From Rhea pennata (taxonomy: Eukaryota > Chordata > Aves > Rheiformes > Rheidae): a stretch of 64,000 bases of DNA. The stretch's first letter is position 1. Each line of letters opens with the position of its first letter. A program made the position numbers and the translations under genes. Positions 48,867 through 59,752 of this stretch are shown one piece after another. The DNA lies in assembly GCF_028389875.1 (NCBI RefSeq), contig NC_084702.1:56368053-56432052 (forward strand). The letters are read 5' to 3'. Below the pieces are notes generated by a model. It made no database searches. It saw only the letters and a list, made by a program, of their open reading frames with translations, and was not told where the DNA came from.

Positions 48867-51800
48867 CAAAAGTAGTAATCCATGTTAAAAGTGCTCTTAA
48901 AATGATGTTCTCATCTACCTATGTTTGAAGCAGGTTGATAAAACCGCACCAGTCTCTTCATCTAATGAAGATGAAGCTTTTATGTCTGTATCTCCTAGTC
49001 TCCTGATTCAGGGAAGAAATTAAGCTCTTTTGTGCAGAAGGTCACAGTGCAAAAGGGAGTGTGGAAGAGGAGTTGTGCATATGCTTCATAAATACCTGAC
49101 AGAAACTTCATCTGGTTTGCAGAAAACCCTCAGCAGCAAAGGATTCTTGCGTCAACAGGGCTTAGAGCAGTTTTGCAAATGTAGCACATAACCCTGTAGA
49201 AAGGTCATTTCTGCATTTCTCTGAAGAACTTCGCAGAAACACCTGTGTCAGCCTGAACTGGATAAAAATAGATGTTTGGCCAACACAGTTATTCTAGCAA
49301 AGGGGTGATGCTTAATTTAGAGCATTAGGTGCTTAATGTAGAGCAGAGAGAGTGTGTGTGTATGTGTGTCTTTGTATTGCAGGAATGAGTACAAGAACAC
49401 AGAGATTGTAGGTGCAAATTTAAGAGGAGGAGGCAATATTTTGTGGAATGCAGCATTGCATATACCTGACACTGAATGTGAAGATGTATCTATGTGCGTC
49501 CTCCAAGTGGTTTGCATTAAACTAGCATGTCTGCTAGACTGTGATTATTATTTAATCCATTGCAGTTGTAAAGTTAAACGTATGATATATTAGGGTGCTG
49601 TGAGATCAGTATCTGATCCAAATCATTCCCTCTCCCACTTGGTCATCTCTGGAGCTTCTATATGACACTTTATGCTGGCAACAGAGAAGAAGAAATGGCT
49701 CAAAGATCTCCATAGGCTTTCCTAAGAATCATAAGCTGAACTGAAAATTATACCATTCCATATGTTTTCTCATGGCATTATATGTAAACTCTCAAATTAC
49801 TCAGCTGAATTCACTTTCTGCAGAAAGCATGCAGATGGATCGTGTTACTTCCTGCTCTTGAAGTGGGCCAAATTGGTCTGAATGCTACTGCAATAATGAT
49901 TTTGTGTCATTATTGCAGACTAGTGTTGTATGCGCAAAACAGCTTGGCAAGAAGACACCAAGAACCATATTACAGAGAGATCCCTTGCTATTTCATAGAG
50001 CTTAAAGAAAGGACCTGACTGCATCGATATCTGTTGCTACTGAATTAGACAAACACAGAGGTTCTTAAACTGTGATCCACTATACCTCTATTAACTGCAC
50101 GGTGGAGCATTGGCCTTCTTCAAAGCACCACATGAGCTCTGCTCAGAAAGCTGAATGTCATCCCTATATTGAGACCTGGAGTCTGAAGCTGCAGCTACTG
50201 CCGCCAGTGGCAGTACCTGAACAAACTGTATTTGGAAATGGCTGCCCTAATCCATCTGGGCAAGGTTTCCAGCCCTGAAAGTGAGAAGAAAAAACAACGT
50301 CAGTCTTATCAACCTTTGAGTAACTTTTGTTATCTATCGGAAAAGCCGTGGCACCACAGCACTTTTAACCACAGAACGGAAACTTGTCAAAGTATACCTT
50401 CAAGCAGACCATCATCCGGGGCTGAAAAAAATACGTATTTAAGAATCATTAGCTGCCAGAACGAAGTATGAAATGCTTCGTGAAATGCCATTTTGGTTGG
50501 TTACGTATGTTAACTAGCTTGGCTGAGTCCTGATCAGACAAAGCTTAGGCTACAAATCCAGCCTCAGCTCTCCCACATGATGGTAAAGGCAAATGGCATT
50601 TTTATTTTAAAAAAATCATGATAATGCACAGACTTGGATTGTGGCAGGATAACACTAATTTCATCAGTGATTACAGTAGCTCCAAATGGTGGATTTGACA
50701 AAAGGTTGTCTCATAACATACATACTTGTGCTTTTCCTTATTAATCATCTAACACTGAAAGTTCTTTAAACAAGAGAAGAAATTCCCTTACTAAAGGAAC
50801 ACACCCAAACAAACCTGAGACAGGGGAGAGTATGGGAAGATAAGGGTGAGCCCTTCTTTGCGTTTCTCATGGGCTTTCGTCTCCTCATGCAAGGAACTCC
50901 AAACTGAGTTTGGAATTGTGGAATTTTCACCTGATTCTTTTGGCACTATGTTTAAAGCCACATTTTCCCTTCAGGGGCTACTAGCCACTGCCTTTAAACT
51001 CCTACAACAATCACAGGTTCTGACAGAGAAGGGAAGTAACGTTCTTCAGGACCTGGACATAAGTGTGTCCACGAAGACTTCAAACTACTTAACCCTGTGA
51101 ATCTCAGGGGGTTCTTAACTTTAAATAAAAATATCCTTTGGACTTTACAGAGGACAGGAAGCAGAAATCAGATAAAACTAAGAGTAATTCACCTTCAGCT
51201 GTCCTGGAAGTGAAGCCATTAGTGGAATCTGGTATTTGTTATGTTATTTAGCTTTGAGTGGCTCTCCTTGTACATGATCCCTGCAGGGCTGCCTTGCAGT
51301 CTCAGGCTTCTACCTACACACAATATTTTCCAGTGTTGGTGGTAGGGCTAGAACATCTGAAATGAAATCCTACTGCTATGAAGATTACCTGGCAGTTAGG
51401 ATCTGTTTTCCTAAGTTTATTTCCCATCCAATAGATCTGGTGGACCTTGCTGGGCCTTGGTGGACTGTTATCTATAATGAGTTCCTATGCTATTTCATTT
51501 ATAATGATAAGATTGCAGAAATGATTGTTTTGTTAGTCTCTATTAAACTTATATGAGAGAACAAACTTGGGCTGCTTGAGCACAAGGCTCAGAGCAGCAG
51601 AGGCTACTCTGCAGCCCGGTTCTGAGTACGCAGGAGGAGTATGACTTTGTGGTTTCAGCCTATCTGAAATCAAGGTTGTTTTTTTCTTAATTAAAATAAA
51701 ATGGTGGTTCTGTTCAGAAAAAAAGAGGCTGCTAGCTCTTACCTCATTAGTAAAGATGTTGAAATAGGCTGGCCAAGGAACAATAAGATATTGCTGTACT

Positions 51801-52329
51801 CTTGAGTTACAAGAAGATCAGTATTACATAGTTAGTGTGAACTCTAACCTGTCTTCCATCCTTTTTGGTAGGGCTGTTACACTGTGTTTTGTGAGCTAGA
51901 ACATATATAAAATGCATGATAGCTATGGACGTGGACATAGGGAACCCATGTCCCAGGAGAAAACTCCAGACTAGACTGACAAAAGCATTTCAGGACTACT
52001 GACTGATCATGAATTAAAAAAAAAAAATAGGAAGAGAGCACATATCTGTTTAAAAAGTCCTCTGTAACTAAATATATTACTTTACATTGCTGTTGTTACA
52101 TGAATGTTGAAATCAAGGAAATATATCTGTTCACTTCAACACAGGACCCTGCCTTCTTGCAGGAGCATGAGTACTGGCCATGTCAGCGAAGCTAATTTTA
52201 TTGCAGAAGCCACGTCTGGTTACTGCAAACGCGCAGGTCCACGTTGGTATAGTGCCGTTTCCGGTCTGACCTGCAGGTGGAGTAGCAAAAAATCCCACCA
52301 TAAAGGATCAGGAAAGATCTTACGAACAT

Positions 52330-52625
52330 AAAGCTCGCCCAGAGCTTCAGCCGTACTGCCCTGTGCACAGCCGCAGGCCGAGGGCCTCGGCGTGCAGCTT
52401 CCCACGCGCGCCGCCGGCTCTACCCGCGGCCGCCTGCCCGCCGGGACGTGCCGCCCCGGGGACACGCCGCCCCGGGGGACGCGCCGCCCCGGGGGCACGG
52501 GCCGTGCCCGCACCACGCTTTCGGATCGCCCCGGCGGGCTCGGGCACCGCTGCGAGCGCTGCTGACGCACCCCGAGAGCCAGCGTCGGGATCGCGGCCCC
52601 CCGCGACCTACGTGGGCTGCTCATT
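52330..52625. promoter_or_regulatory. Orphan CpG island in the intergenic region
   Basis: Nearly 300 bases of very high GC with dense CpG, bounded sharply by AT-rich DNA. It contains three tandem 16-17-bp units ending CCGCCCCGGGG (52,446-52,461, 52,462-52,478, 52,479-52,495). No TATA box, start codon context or splice donor could be tied to a gene. It may be an unannotated promoter, an enhancer-type island, or GC-rich repeat DNA. Confidence 0.6.
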
Positions 52626-55613
52626 GCTTTTTATGTGGAGGTTAAGATACTGGCTTTAATTTTACATTAAATTCACATCTTTGACATGGTTTGGGATCCC
52701 GTTACCTGAGCGATAGCTTTTTTCCCTTGGAATAGCGACAAAGCAGCTTCCTGGAAAGTAATTGAAACTGAGGCTGTCTGGGCTTAACTAGGGAGGCTGC
52801 TGACACTGTGTTTTCTGCAAAGGGTCCTGGATGCTGAATTAGATTTGGCCTCTCAGAGCCTGAATTTGTCGGTCTTTCAGACACGTTCTTCGTTTTTACA
52901 CTAATGTGAATAATGAGGAGCTTTTCAAAAGACTGGAGCTATGCCAGTGGAAAAGTGGTGGAAATGAGAAGGCCAGAATTAGTCTGGTGGAAATCCGTGG
53001 GCGCTCAGCCTGTGCTTCATCTGTGGGGTAACTGTTGGCAGGCAGGAAAGAGCGGTGAGGTTGCTTTAGCTGTCACACGCTGCCCTGTAAATACAAAGCT
53101 CCTACCGCTCTGCTGAGAAAGTAATAACTAAATAATACATGAAGGAGTGAATAATGCATGGACTTCTAGCAGAGTGGAAACGTTCCTAGGCACATGCAGT
53201 TGCAAGGAAGCAACCGTATTACAAAAGCAAAAAAACCAAACACCGCCACAAGCATTTCTAGCTCATAGATAACACGTGAGGACGCAATCTAAACTTTGCT
53301 TTTCCTACATCCAACCTGGTAAAGAGTACTTCTCACTTGGTCTGCTTGCTACAGCCGGGCACAGATGTTGCCTCCTTCCAAACAGTTCTGAGTTCATTTT
53401 TATGGTCATTCATTACGTCTAGACACAGAGGGTCACTCCATGCCGAAGTATTCTGTTAAATGAATAAATATTTATTCCAATAGACAAATGGAAAAAATCT
53501 CCTTTTTGGCAGAGGTCTTGCAGAAAGATTACAACTGCTGTCTTGCAAAACTCTGCCACTTCTGCAGGAACCAGGGCATTTGTCCAAGACATTTTGAACA
53601 AATACTTTTTTTTAAAACCTGTTCAAGCAGAGAAACTGGTTTCTTAGGTACCTTGGCAGGCAGGATTTAACCAAACCTTGCTGGGACTCTAACCTTGATG
53701 AGAAGAATGGAGGGAGCTCTCACCTGACAGGAATGGACATATAAAAGTACATCTTAAAATGCACCTTGGGTAAGGCGAGGTGTCTAGTGATAACACCAGC
53801 AAGGTATTGTATAGCACGACATTCCCACCCCACCACTGCTTCTCCCTTTCGCCACAGCTACCCCCCAAGTCGTGCTTACATAGCCGCTTGGGGGCTGAGC
53901 TGCCTTCTGAGACATCACATCGTTTTGAGGGAGGAAGAGGAAAGCTAAGCCAGATCGGTCGTGTGACTGGGTTAATGGTGTGGCCCACCCCGACCGTTAC
54001 ACCAGCACAGTAACACAAGCCAAACATAAGGTGTCTGTATCAGGAACTCATAGCTACAGTCACGGCCACAAGCGCTTTTTAAGTTGCAGTCCCATCGTGT
54101 ACCACCAAAGCACTACCTGGACAGTGATAGCATCCCAGATTCAGGCGCACTCGTCTTTCTGCCAGGGCTGCTTTAATGAGTTTGGCAAGGCAAGGCAGAT
54201 CGTGTATGGAGCTAACAGTATCTAAAAGATGCTAAAATCCAGCCTTGTGCCTGAGTGGTTCTTCCTGGATGTGTAAGTGAATTCAGGACCCAGGCTGATG
54301 TGGGGCCCAGAACCACAGTGTTGCCCTCACCCCCCAAGCGCCAGGGGTTGGAAATCAGATCCCTTTGGGTCATGAAACTCACTCAGAAATCTGGAGGTTG
54401 CACGGACAGAAATACTGGGGGAAACTGTTTGTCTGTACTTGTAGCTCTCTCCACAAAATGAAAGATCTAGCAAAGTTTTTGTCCTTAGAATAACATGTGT
54501 GTAGGTCCTTAAGTACCATTTCTCTTTGGCTGTCGGACCTTTAAGGCAAACACCATAAGATCTGCCAGTGGTGTAAGGAGGCAAGATTTCTGAAGGATGC
54601 ACATTGGCAAAGAAATGCCGCATTCATTGCTCTGTGTCATTTTTTGTCACATGTCAGCACTATGCAAAAGTGTTTGTTCATGCACATTTTTGTACACATC
54701 TGGTTTCTTCCTGTAAAAGGTTGGTTCAGTCAAAGTTTCTCATACATTTGTTTTCTCTCCGTCCCAAGAACTATTTCTTCTGTTTTTAGACATTGGTTTT
54801 CCAATTTCAATTACATATAACTATATAATGGTTACTTGTTATTTCGAGTATATTACTGAAGCCCAGCAGAGTTTGATGAGGCCTAATCCTGGTTCCTTTC
54901 GCTTGCCCGCGAAACCATTACAAAATCTGAGGGTATGTTCTTCTAGAGACTGTGCTTTGGTATTCGGTATTGTCTTCAACTGCAGGTCGTGACAGTTAAT
55001 AAGTTAAAAAAAATACTTCCTTGACTGAACGGAACAGTTGCTGCTGATACTGGGAAGTGCTTTCAACATTTTTGCCCTGGGTCTCTGTTTTATCCATCTA
55101 TTCAGTTTGCTACAGCATTTTGAATTTCTTCCACAGTTAACTTTATCTCACGGTTCCTTACGATGCTTCAGACTGACCCAGCTCCAGCCTAGTTTGAGCT
55201 TAATCTACATTTTTCACTGGTGCTGCTGCCATGACCCCTCGTACTTTCGAAGGGCAGACGCTGCGCAGGCGCCGCAGGGGGGGCAGGCGGTACTGCCCCC
55301 GGGGAGGCACCGCAGCCTCTAGACTTCAGTTAGCTGCACGGAGGAAACAGTGGAAAAGGTCCTTGCGGTGCCTGGGAGCCTGCCGAGAGTTAATCTCCTT
55401 CCGTATTGCTGGGCACACACGCAGGCTGCCCTGCCCAAGGAGCAGCTCTGCCTCTGTTTACCTGGGCGGGCAAGGGCTCTAGCCCAGCCTTTCCTGCAAA
55501 AATTAAAAGGGTTCAGCATTTCTCTGTGATACATTTTTTTAAAAAAGCTTTTAAATTAGCAAATGGGGTCTTCCTTTCTGTAGGACAAATGCAGCCAGCC
55601 AATGCATATGATT

Positions 55614-55631
55614 AAATAATAATAATAATAA
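55614..55631. repeat. AAT simple repeat
   Basis: About six AAT units followed by AGTAGTAG. Confidence 0.9.
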
Positions 55632-56458
55632 GTAGTAGTGTCACAAAAAAGTGATACTAAAGCTGCTCTTTCCAACAAAAAGCCCAGTGTCTCTAATTAC
55701 CTGCATGTATTTGCGTCATTGCCACATAAGCCACTCAAGAATTTCAAATATCAATATCCTTCTCCATGCAAAATCCCTTTTTACACAACAGGACTGTCAA
55801 GAAATCCGAAGCAGCGAAGGCCATTGAAGATTTTTGATCCAAGTGCAGAGAATCAGATGTATGAAAGATACGTTTTCATTTTCCTGTCCTTCAGTCTGCT
55901 TTCAGATCATTTCCCATTTGGACCTGGGGCAGTTCATAGCTGCCTCTGACGTAGGGTGACGGGCAAGCGTCGTGCCACCGAGCTTACCTGCCAGCGGGCT
56001 GGCTCCCTGGGGGCACGCAGGCGCGTAAGGTGGAGCTGAACGGGTAGCGAGAACGCGGTGAGAAGTGCCTGGTCCACACGGCGATGTCCTTGATAACATG
56101 CTGAGGACATCGCGCTGAAGCGCCATTAAAGCACCTGGAGAGCGAAGAGGAAATGTTCAGATTCTAACATTTACTCTAGATAGCTGACAACACTGATTTC
56201 TTGAGTGTATGCTTATTAATAGCTATAAAAGCTAAGCACTTAAGCACTTTAAAGAGAATCTGGGCCACAGTCCTAGGTCTGGTGTGGACTGGCAAGTCTG
56301 TGGTTTATTTTATATCAGTTATTGCAGCCGGGTTCCCGTTCTGCCCCGGGAGAAGGCGTGCTGTGCTGGCTTGCCCCGCGGGGCAGCTCCACGGCCAGCG
56401 CAGCAGGCACGCGGCGACCACCGGGGCCGGGCGCAGCGGCACCGGGGCTCGGGGAGCT

Positions 56459-56912
56459 GAGGGGGGAGAGAGGGAGGGGAGGGGAGGGGAAGGGGAAGGG
56501 AAGGGGAAGGGGAAGGGGAAGGGGAGGGAAGGGAAGGGAAGGGAAGGGAAGGGAAGGGAAGGGAAGGGAAGGGAAGGGAAGGGAAGGGAAGGGAAGGGAA
56601 GGGAGGGGGAAGGGAGGGGGGAAAGGAAGGGAGGGGGAAGGGGAAGGGGAGGGAAGGGAAGGGAAGGGAAGGGGAAGGGGAAAGGGAGGGAAGGGAAGGG
56701 GAAGGGGAAAGGGAGGGAAGGGAAGGGAAGGGAAGGGAAGGGAAGGGAAGGGAAGGGAAGGGAAGGGGAAGGGGAAGGGGAAGGGGAAGGGGAAGGGGAA
56801 GGGAAGGGAAGGGAAGGGAAGGGAAGGGAAGGGAAGGGAAGGGAAGGGAAGGGAAGGGGAAGGGGAAGGGGAAGGGGAAGGGGAAGGGGAAGGGGAAGGG
56901 AAGGGAAGGAGG
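56459..56912 (+). repeat. 454-nt uninterrupted purine tract, GGGAA/GGGGAA satellite
   Basis: Every base on the + strand from 56,459 to 56,912 is A or G. Blocks of the pentamer GGGAA alternate with blocks of the hexamer GGGGAA, with short GGGAGGG and GGGGAAAGGGAGGG variants. One such variant block occurs twice in a row around 56,670-56,720, which indicates segmental expansion. All six frames are distorted: Gly/Arg/Lys/Glu repeats on + and Pro/Leu/Ser/Phe repeats on -, giving long false ORFs. The tract can form G-quadruplexes and intramolecular triplexes. It ends about 2.3 kb upstream of the IQGAP2 start codon. Confidence 0.98.
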
Positions 56913-58289
56913 TGCAGCGGGGCTGCTCGGCCACGTGACGTGCAGCGCCAGGCAGCTCGCTCCGGCGGGTCGCTTTGTCCCTGCCGGAGGTGTCTGCACC
57001 TCCGGAGTGCGCAGCTGGTGGAGCTCAGAAAGCAGAGGTTCAACCAGTCTAGCACAAGAGGTCATGGGCCAGCCCCACGGAGACTGTTCCTCGCTCCAGT
57101 ACAACCTGCCCAGCCCCTCTCCCGCTGTGAGCGCTCGGCTGGGCCGTGCCTGTCGCCCCGCGCGCGTTGCGGAGGTCGCGGCCGCCCCGAAAGCCCTCGC
57201 GGCTCTCCCCAGCCCTGCCATTCGCGGCCAGCCCCCGGCTCTGGGCTGGCCCAGGCGCCCGAGCCGCTGCCCCCTGGAAGAGACTGAGGAACTGACGGCC
57301 TAAGAAATAACCCTCACAAAAGAAAAAAGTTCATTTTTCGGGTGGATCAGTCCCCGCACAGCGAGGTGAGTGTCTGCGCCAGTGCAGAGCCCTGGGGGCT
57401 CTTTTCCACTCTAGCAAGCGAGGGAGCACAGAAACACGCGGCCGACTGGCCGGGCCGCGCGGGGCTCCTGCACGGCCTTCCCTGGCGAGCCCTTGGACGG
57501 GGCCCCCTGCCACTGCCTAAAGTGAGGATCGTTTCGAGCGTTTTTCAAAAAAGATGTTTTGCTGTTTAAAACATCATGTGGCTCTGTCAAAACTATTTTG
57601 ATAAGCTTTTTTGGTGGAAAGATGTTTTTAGACAAATTTCTTTTTTAAATCTTTGAAAAGTCTATAATTTTGACAAAAAAGTAGGGAAGTTTTTTTTTAA
57701 TTTAGGCTAAGTATAACATGATAAATGACACTTACTTAAAGCAAATGCTTTCAATCAACTCAAATGTATTTTTGACTGTGAAAGCAGATCCTTTTATTTT
57801 GGTGTTGGCTCAGTCACCCGTTTTCTTTTGCAGGCACACTGGTGGTTATTTGAAGGATGCTCCCGCGGCATTCAGAAAGCCAGGCAAGGAGCGAGGCTCC
57901 ACCAGTCTGCAGAGCACACGTTTAGACTAAGTTGTTGCCCTTGTATTCCAGAATGTGCATTTGAGGGCACGAGGAAAAGGGGCGAGAGAAAACCAAAACG
58001 ACCTCCATAAAAGGAAGCATCTTTCTCGTTGGGTGTTGTTTTTCTCCTATACCCTTTTAGTCCTTCCCACCTGTATAATCCCTATTTTAATATCAGAAAT
58101 GTCTTTTCCCCCCAACACATTTTCATCCTAGGAATTATAGCTGGCATAGACAGATACAGGGAATGAGCAAAGCAGAGGCCCTGCAAATGGCCTATGGACA
58201 TGCTCAAACCTCTGCAAAACCAGAGAGGAGCCTCCCGAGACCTAGCACTGTCTCATTTTGAAACTGAAGTTACTGAAAGCTAATGCCAA

Positions 58290-58920
58290 GAGACGGGGAG
58301 ACCGCGGCTACGTTTGCAGGCACGGCCTAGCCCGCGACCCGCCTGCCCTCCTGCTGCACGAAGCACGGGGCCGCTTTGCGGGCGAGGGGAGACGCTCCGG
58401 GGAGCTGCGCGGGCCCCCGGCGGCAGCACGCCGCAGCACCCCGGGCCCGGCGAGTCCTCGCCCCGCGGGGATGCCGCTTCGCCCTCCGGCAAAGCTCGCC
58501 CCTAGGCAGCCCCGGAGGCGCAGCGCGGCCCCAAAATGTACGGACTCAGGGGAAACTTCTGCTCCTCTCCGTGCTGCTCCGGTGCGTTTGAGGTGTTGCC
58601 GGGGAGGGGCGGCCGCCAAGCTGCCACAAAACGCGAGGCCGGGCCCGCGGCTCGCTGCTCTGCGCCTTGCGGGAGCGAGCGGCAGGGAGCGCGGGGCGAG
58701 GACCCGCTGCCCTCCGGCGCGCCGAGGCTCCGGGGCGCCCCGGCCTCCCTCGGAGCGGTGTTCCCTCGGCGGCGGGCGCCTTTGGGAAGGGGCCGCTCTC
58801 GGCGGGCAGGGCTCGTCCAGGGCAGCCACGACGGCAGGCGGGAGTCGCGGGGGTCGCTTTTTATTGCCTCTGCGCCGCCTGTGCCGTGAGAACGCCGCGG
58901 TTTGGCCTTGCCCGTTTCCT
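58290..58920. promoter_or_regulatory. CpG island, upstream half of IQGAP2 promoter region
   Basis: Over 600 bases of very GC-rich, CpG-dense sequence directly upstream of an AT-rich spacer and the core IQGAP2 promoter. Long frames on both strands (for example 58,258-58,950 on + and 58,308-58,937 on -) are low-complexity Ala/Arg/Pro/Gly and are taken as artefacts. It could also drive a divergent transcript. Confidence 0.75.
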
Positions 58921-58926
58921 TGCCTT

Positions 58927-59017
58927 TTGAAATTCAATTCTTTTAATTAAAAATTTTTAATTAATTTTTTTTAATTTAATTACTTTTTTTGGTTTTTTTT
59001 TTTTTTTTTTTTTTTTT
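58927..59017. other. AT-rich spacer with T25 run splitting the CpG island
   Basis: A 90-base stretch of almost pure A/T (TTTAATTAAAAATTTTTAATTAATT words) ends in T7-GG-T25 (T25 at 58,993-59,017), with CpG island on both sides. It may be a nucleosome-excluding poly(dA:dT) element or the A-tail of a minus-strand insertion. Confidence 0.9.
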
Positions 59018-59151
59018 CCGCGGGCGGCACGGGCGGCACGGCGGGGCGGCGGGGAGCGCCGCGCCGCGGAGCAGGGAGGGGCGCGGAGGGGCGCGGAGCG
59101 GCGCGCGGGGCCGCCGCGGGGCGCCGCAGCCCGCGAGCGCGGCGGGGCGGA

Positions 59152-59182
<31 letters not shown>

Positions 59183-59249
59183 AATCAGCGCGGCCGCGGC
59201 CGCGCATAAGAAGGGCGGGCGGCGGCGGCGCCTCCCTCCCGGAGGCAGG
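59018..59249 (+). promoter_or_regulatory. IQGAP2: IQGAP2 core promoter / 5'UTR, CpG island, TATA-less
   Basis: Extremely GC-rich with multiple GGGCGG/GGGGCGG Sp1-type boxes (around 59,041-59,052 and 59,211-59,220) and no TATA box at a convincing distance. A (GGC)9 run occupies 59,152-59,178, with a further short run at about 59,218-59,230. There is no ATG upstream of 59,250 in this stretch. It has no stop codon in the IQGAP2 frame, so the leader is open to the start codon. The exact transcription start is not determinable. Confidence 0.8.
59152..59178 (+). repeat. (GGC)9 trinucleotide repeat in IQGAP2 leader/promoter
   Basis: Nine GGC units. In the IQGAP2 frame the run reads as CGG (arginine) codons. 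Such GC trinucleotide runs in 5' leaders are length-variable in vertebrates. Confidence 0.95.
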
Positions 59250-59295
59250 ATGCACCATGAGGAGCTGGCGCCCCTGCAGCGGCCCCGCTACGGCT
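59250..59295 (+). CDS. IQGAP2: IQGAP2 first coding exon (N-terminus, partial gene)
   Basis: ATG in context GCAGGATGC opens MHHEELAPLQRPRYG, followed by one base (T) and the donor GTGAGT. This matches the IQGAP2 N-terminus as I recall it, with the conserved HEEL and LQRPRYG; the split codon fits the serine that follows. IQGAP2 is a roughly 1,575-residue scaffold with calponin-homology, IQ, WW and RasGAP-related domains. It binds Cdc42/Rac1, calmodulin and actin at the cortex and is prominent in liver. Only the first 15 residues are in the window. CpG-island context, gene order after SV2C and same-strand orientation support the call. Confidence 0.93.
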
Positions 59296-59523
59296 GTGAG
59301 TGGGGTCGGGGGCCCGCGCGGCCGGGGGCGCGGGGCAGCGCCGCGGCCCTCCCCCGCCTTCCCGCTTTGGCGTTAAAAGCGGGTTTTTTTTCCGCGGGGG
59401 AAGGGGTGGCACCGGCCCCGAGCGAGCCGGCGCTGGCGGCGGCGGCGTTGCGGCTGCGGCGGCGCCGGGACAGGTCTTCACGGGGCTTGAGGGACTTCCC
59501 GGAAGGGTTTCGGCCCCGGTCTT

Positions 59524-59752
59524 GGGTTGTGACTTTATAACTCTGGGTTGCAGCGAGCGCTTTTCGGTGTAACGTTGTAACTTCGGGTTGTAACTATAAC
59601 TTTGGATTGTAACTTTATAACTTTGAGTTTATAACCGTGTGATTTTGGATTGTGGGTTTAAAACTCAAGTTCTAACTTCATAGTAACTATGGATTATAAC
59701 TTTTAAAAACTCTGGTTTATTGTTTTACAACTCTGGATCAGAACTTTATACC
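59524..59752 (+). repeat. Degenerate tandem repeat, TTGTAACTTTGGATTGTAACT-like unit
   Basis: Roughly ten imperfect copies of a unit near 18-22 bases containing (T)AACTTTAT, ACTCTGG or ACTTYGGRTTGT occur in succession, starting with TTGTGACTTTATAACTCTGG at about 59,524. The copies are diverged, and the period drifts. Confidence 0.75.

Larger units (their letters stand above)
47916..59017. other. SV2C-IQGAP2 intergenic region
   Basis: About 11 kb without a recognised gene. The first part (to about 52.2 kb) is AT-rich and contains an AT-rich simple repeat at 48,812-48,866 and a possible DNA-transposon remnant near 50,056. From 52.3 kb GC-rich patches appear: an orphan CpG island (52,330-52,625), a short CpG patch (55,238-55,330), GC-rich flanks around the purine tract (56,330-57,530), and a large CpG island (58,290-58,920) leading to the IQGAP2 promoter. 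Long open frames here on both strands are by-products of GC-rich or repetitive sequence. Confidence 0.8.

Noticed and set aside
52220..52624. 134-codon minus-strand frame over the orphan CpG island
   Set aside because: Arg/Pro/Gly-rich translation of a GC tandem repeat, with no recognisable domain.
56201..57287. Long open frames (up to about 320 codons) on both strands across 56.2-57.3 kb
   Set aside because: They are the translated purine repeat (Gly/Arg/Lys/Glu on +, Pro/Leu/Ser/Phe on -) with GC-rich ends. All frames are open only because the repeat contains no stop.
58258..58950. 230- and 209-codon frames on opposite strands in the CpG island
   Set aside because: Both are Ala/Arg/Gly/Pro low-complexity with no domain, overlap each other, and arise from stop-poor GC-rich DNA.
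58989..59540. 183-codon + frame taken as a complete gene
   Set aside because: Its ATG precedes a T25 run, and its 3' part reads through the IQGAP2 donor. Only the MHHEEL...RYG segment is real coding sequence.
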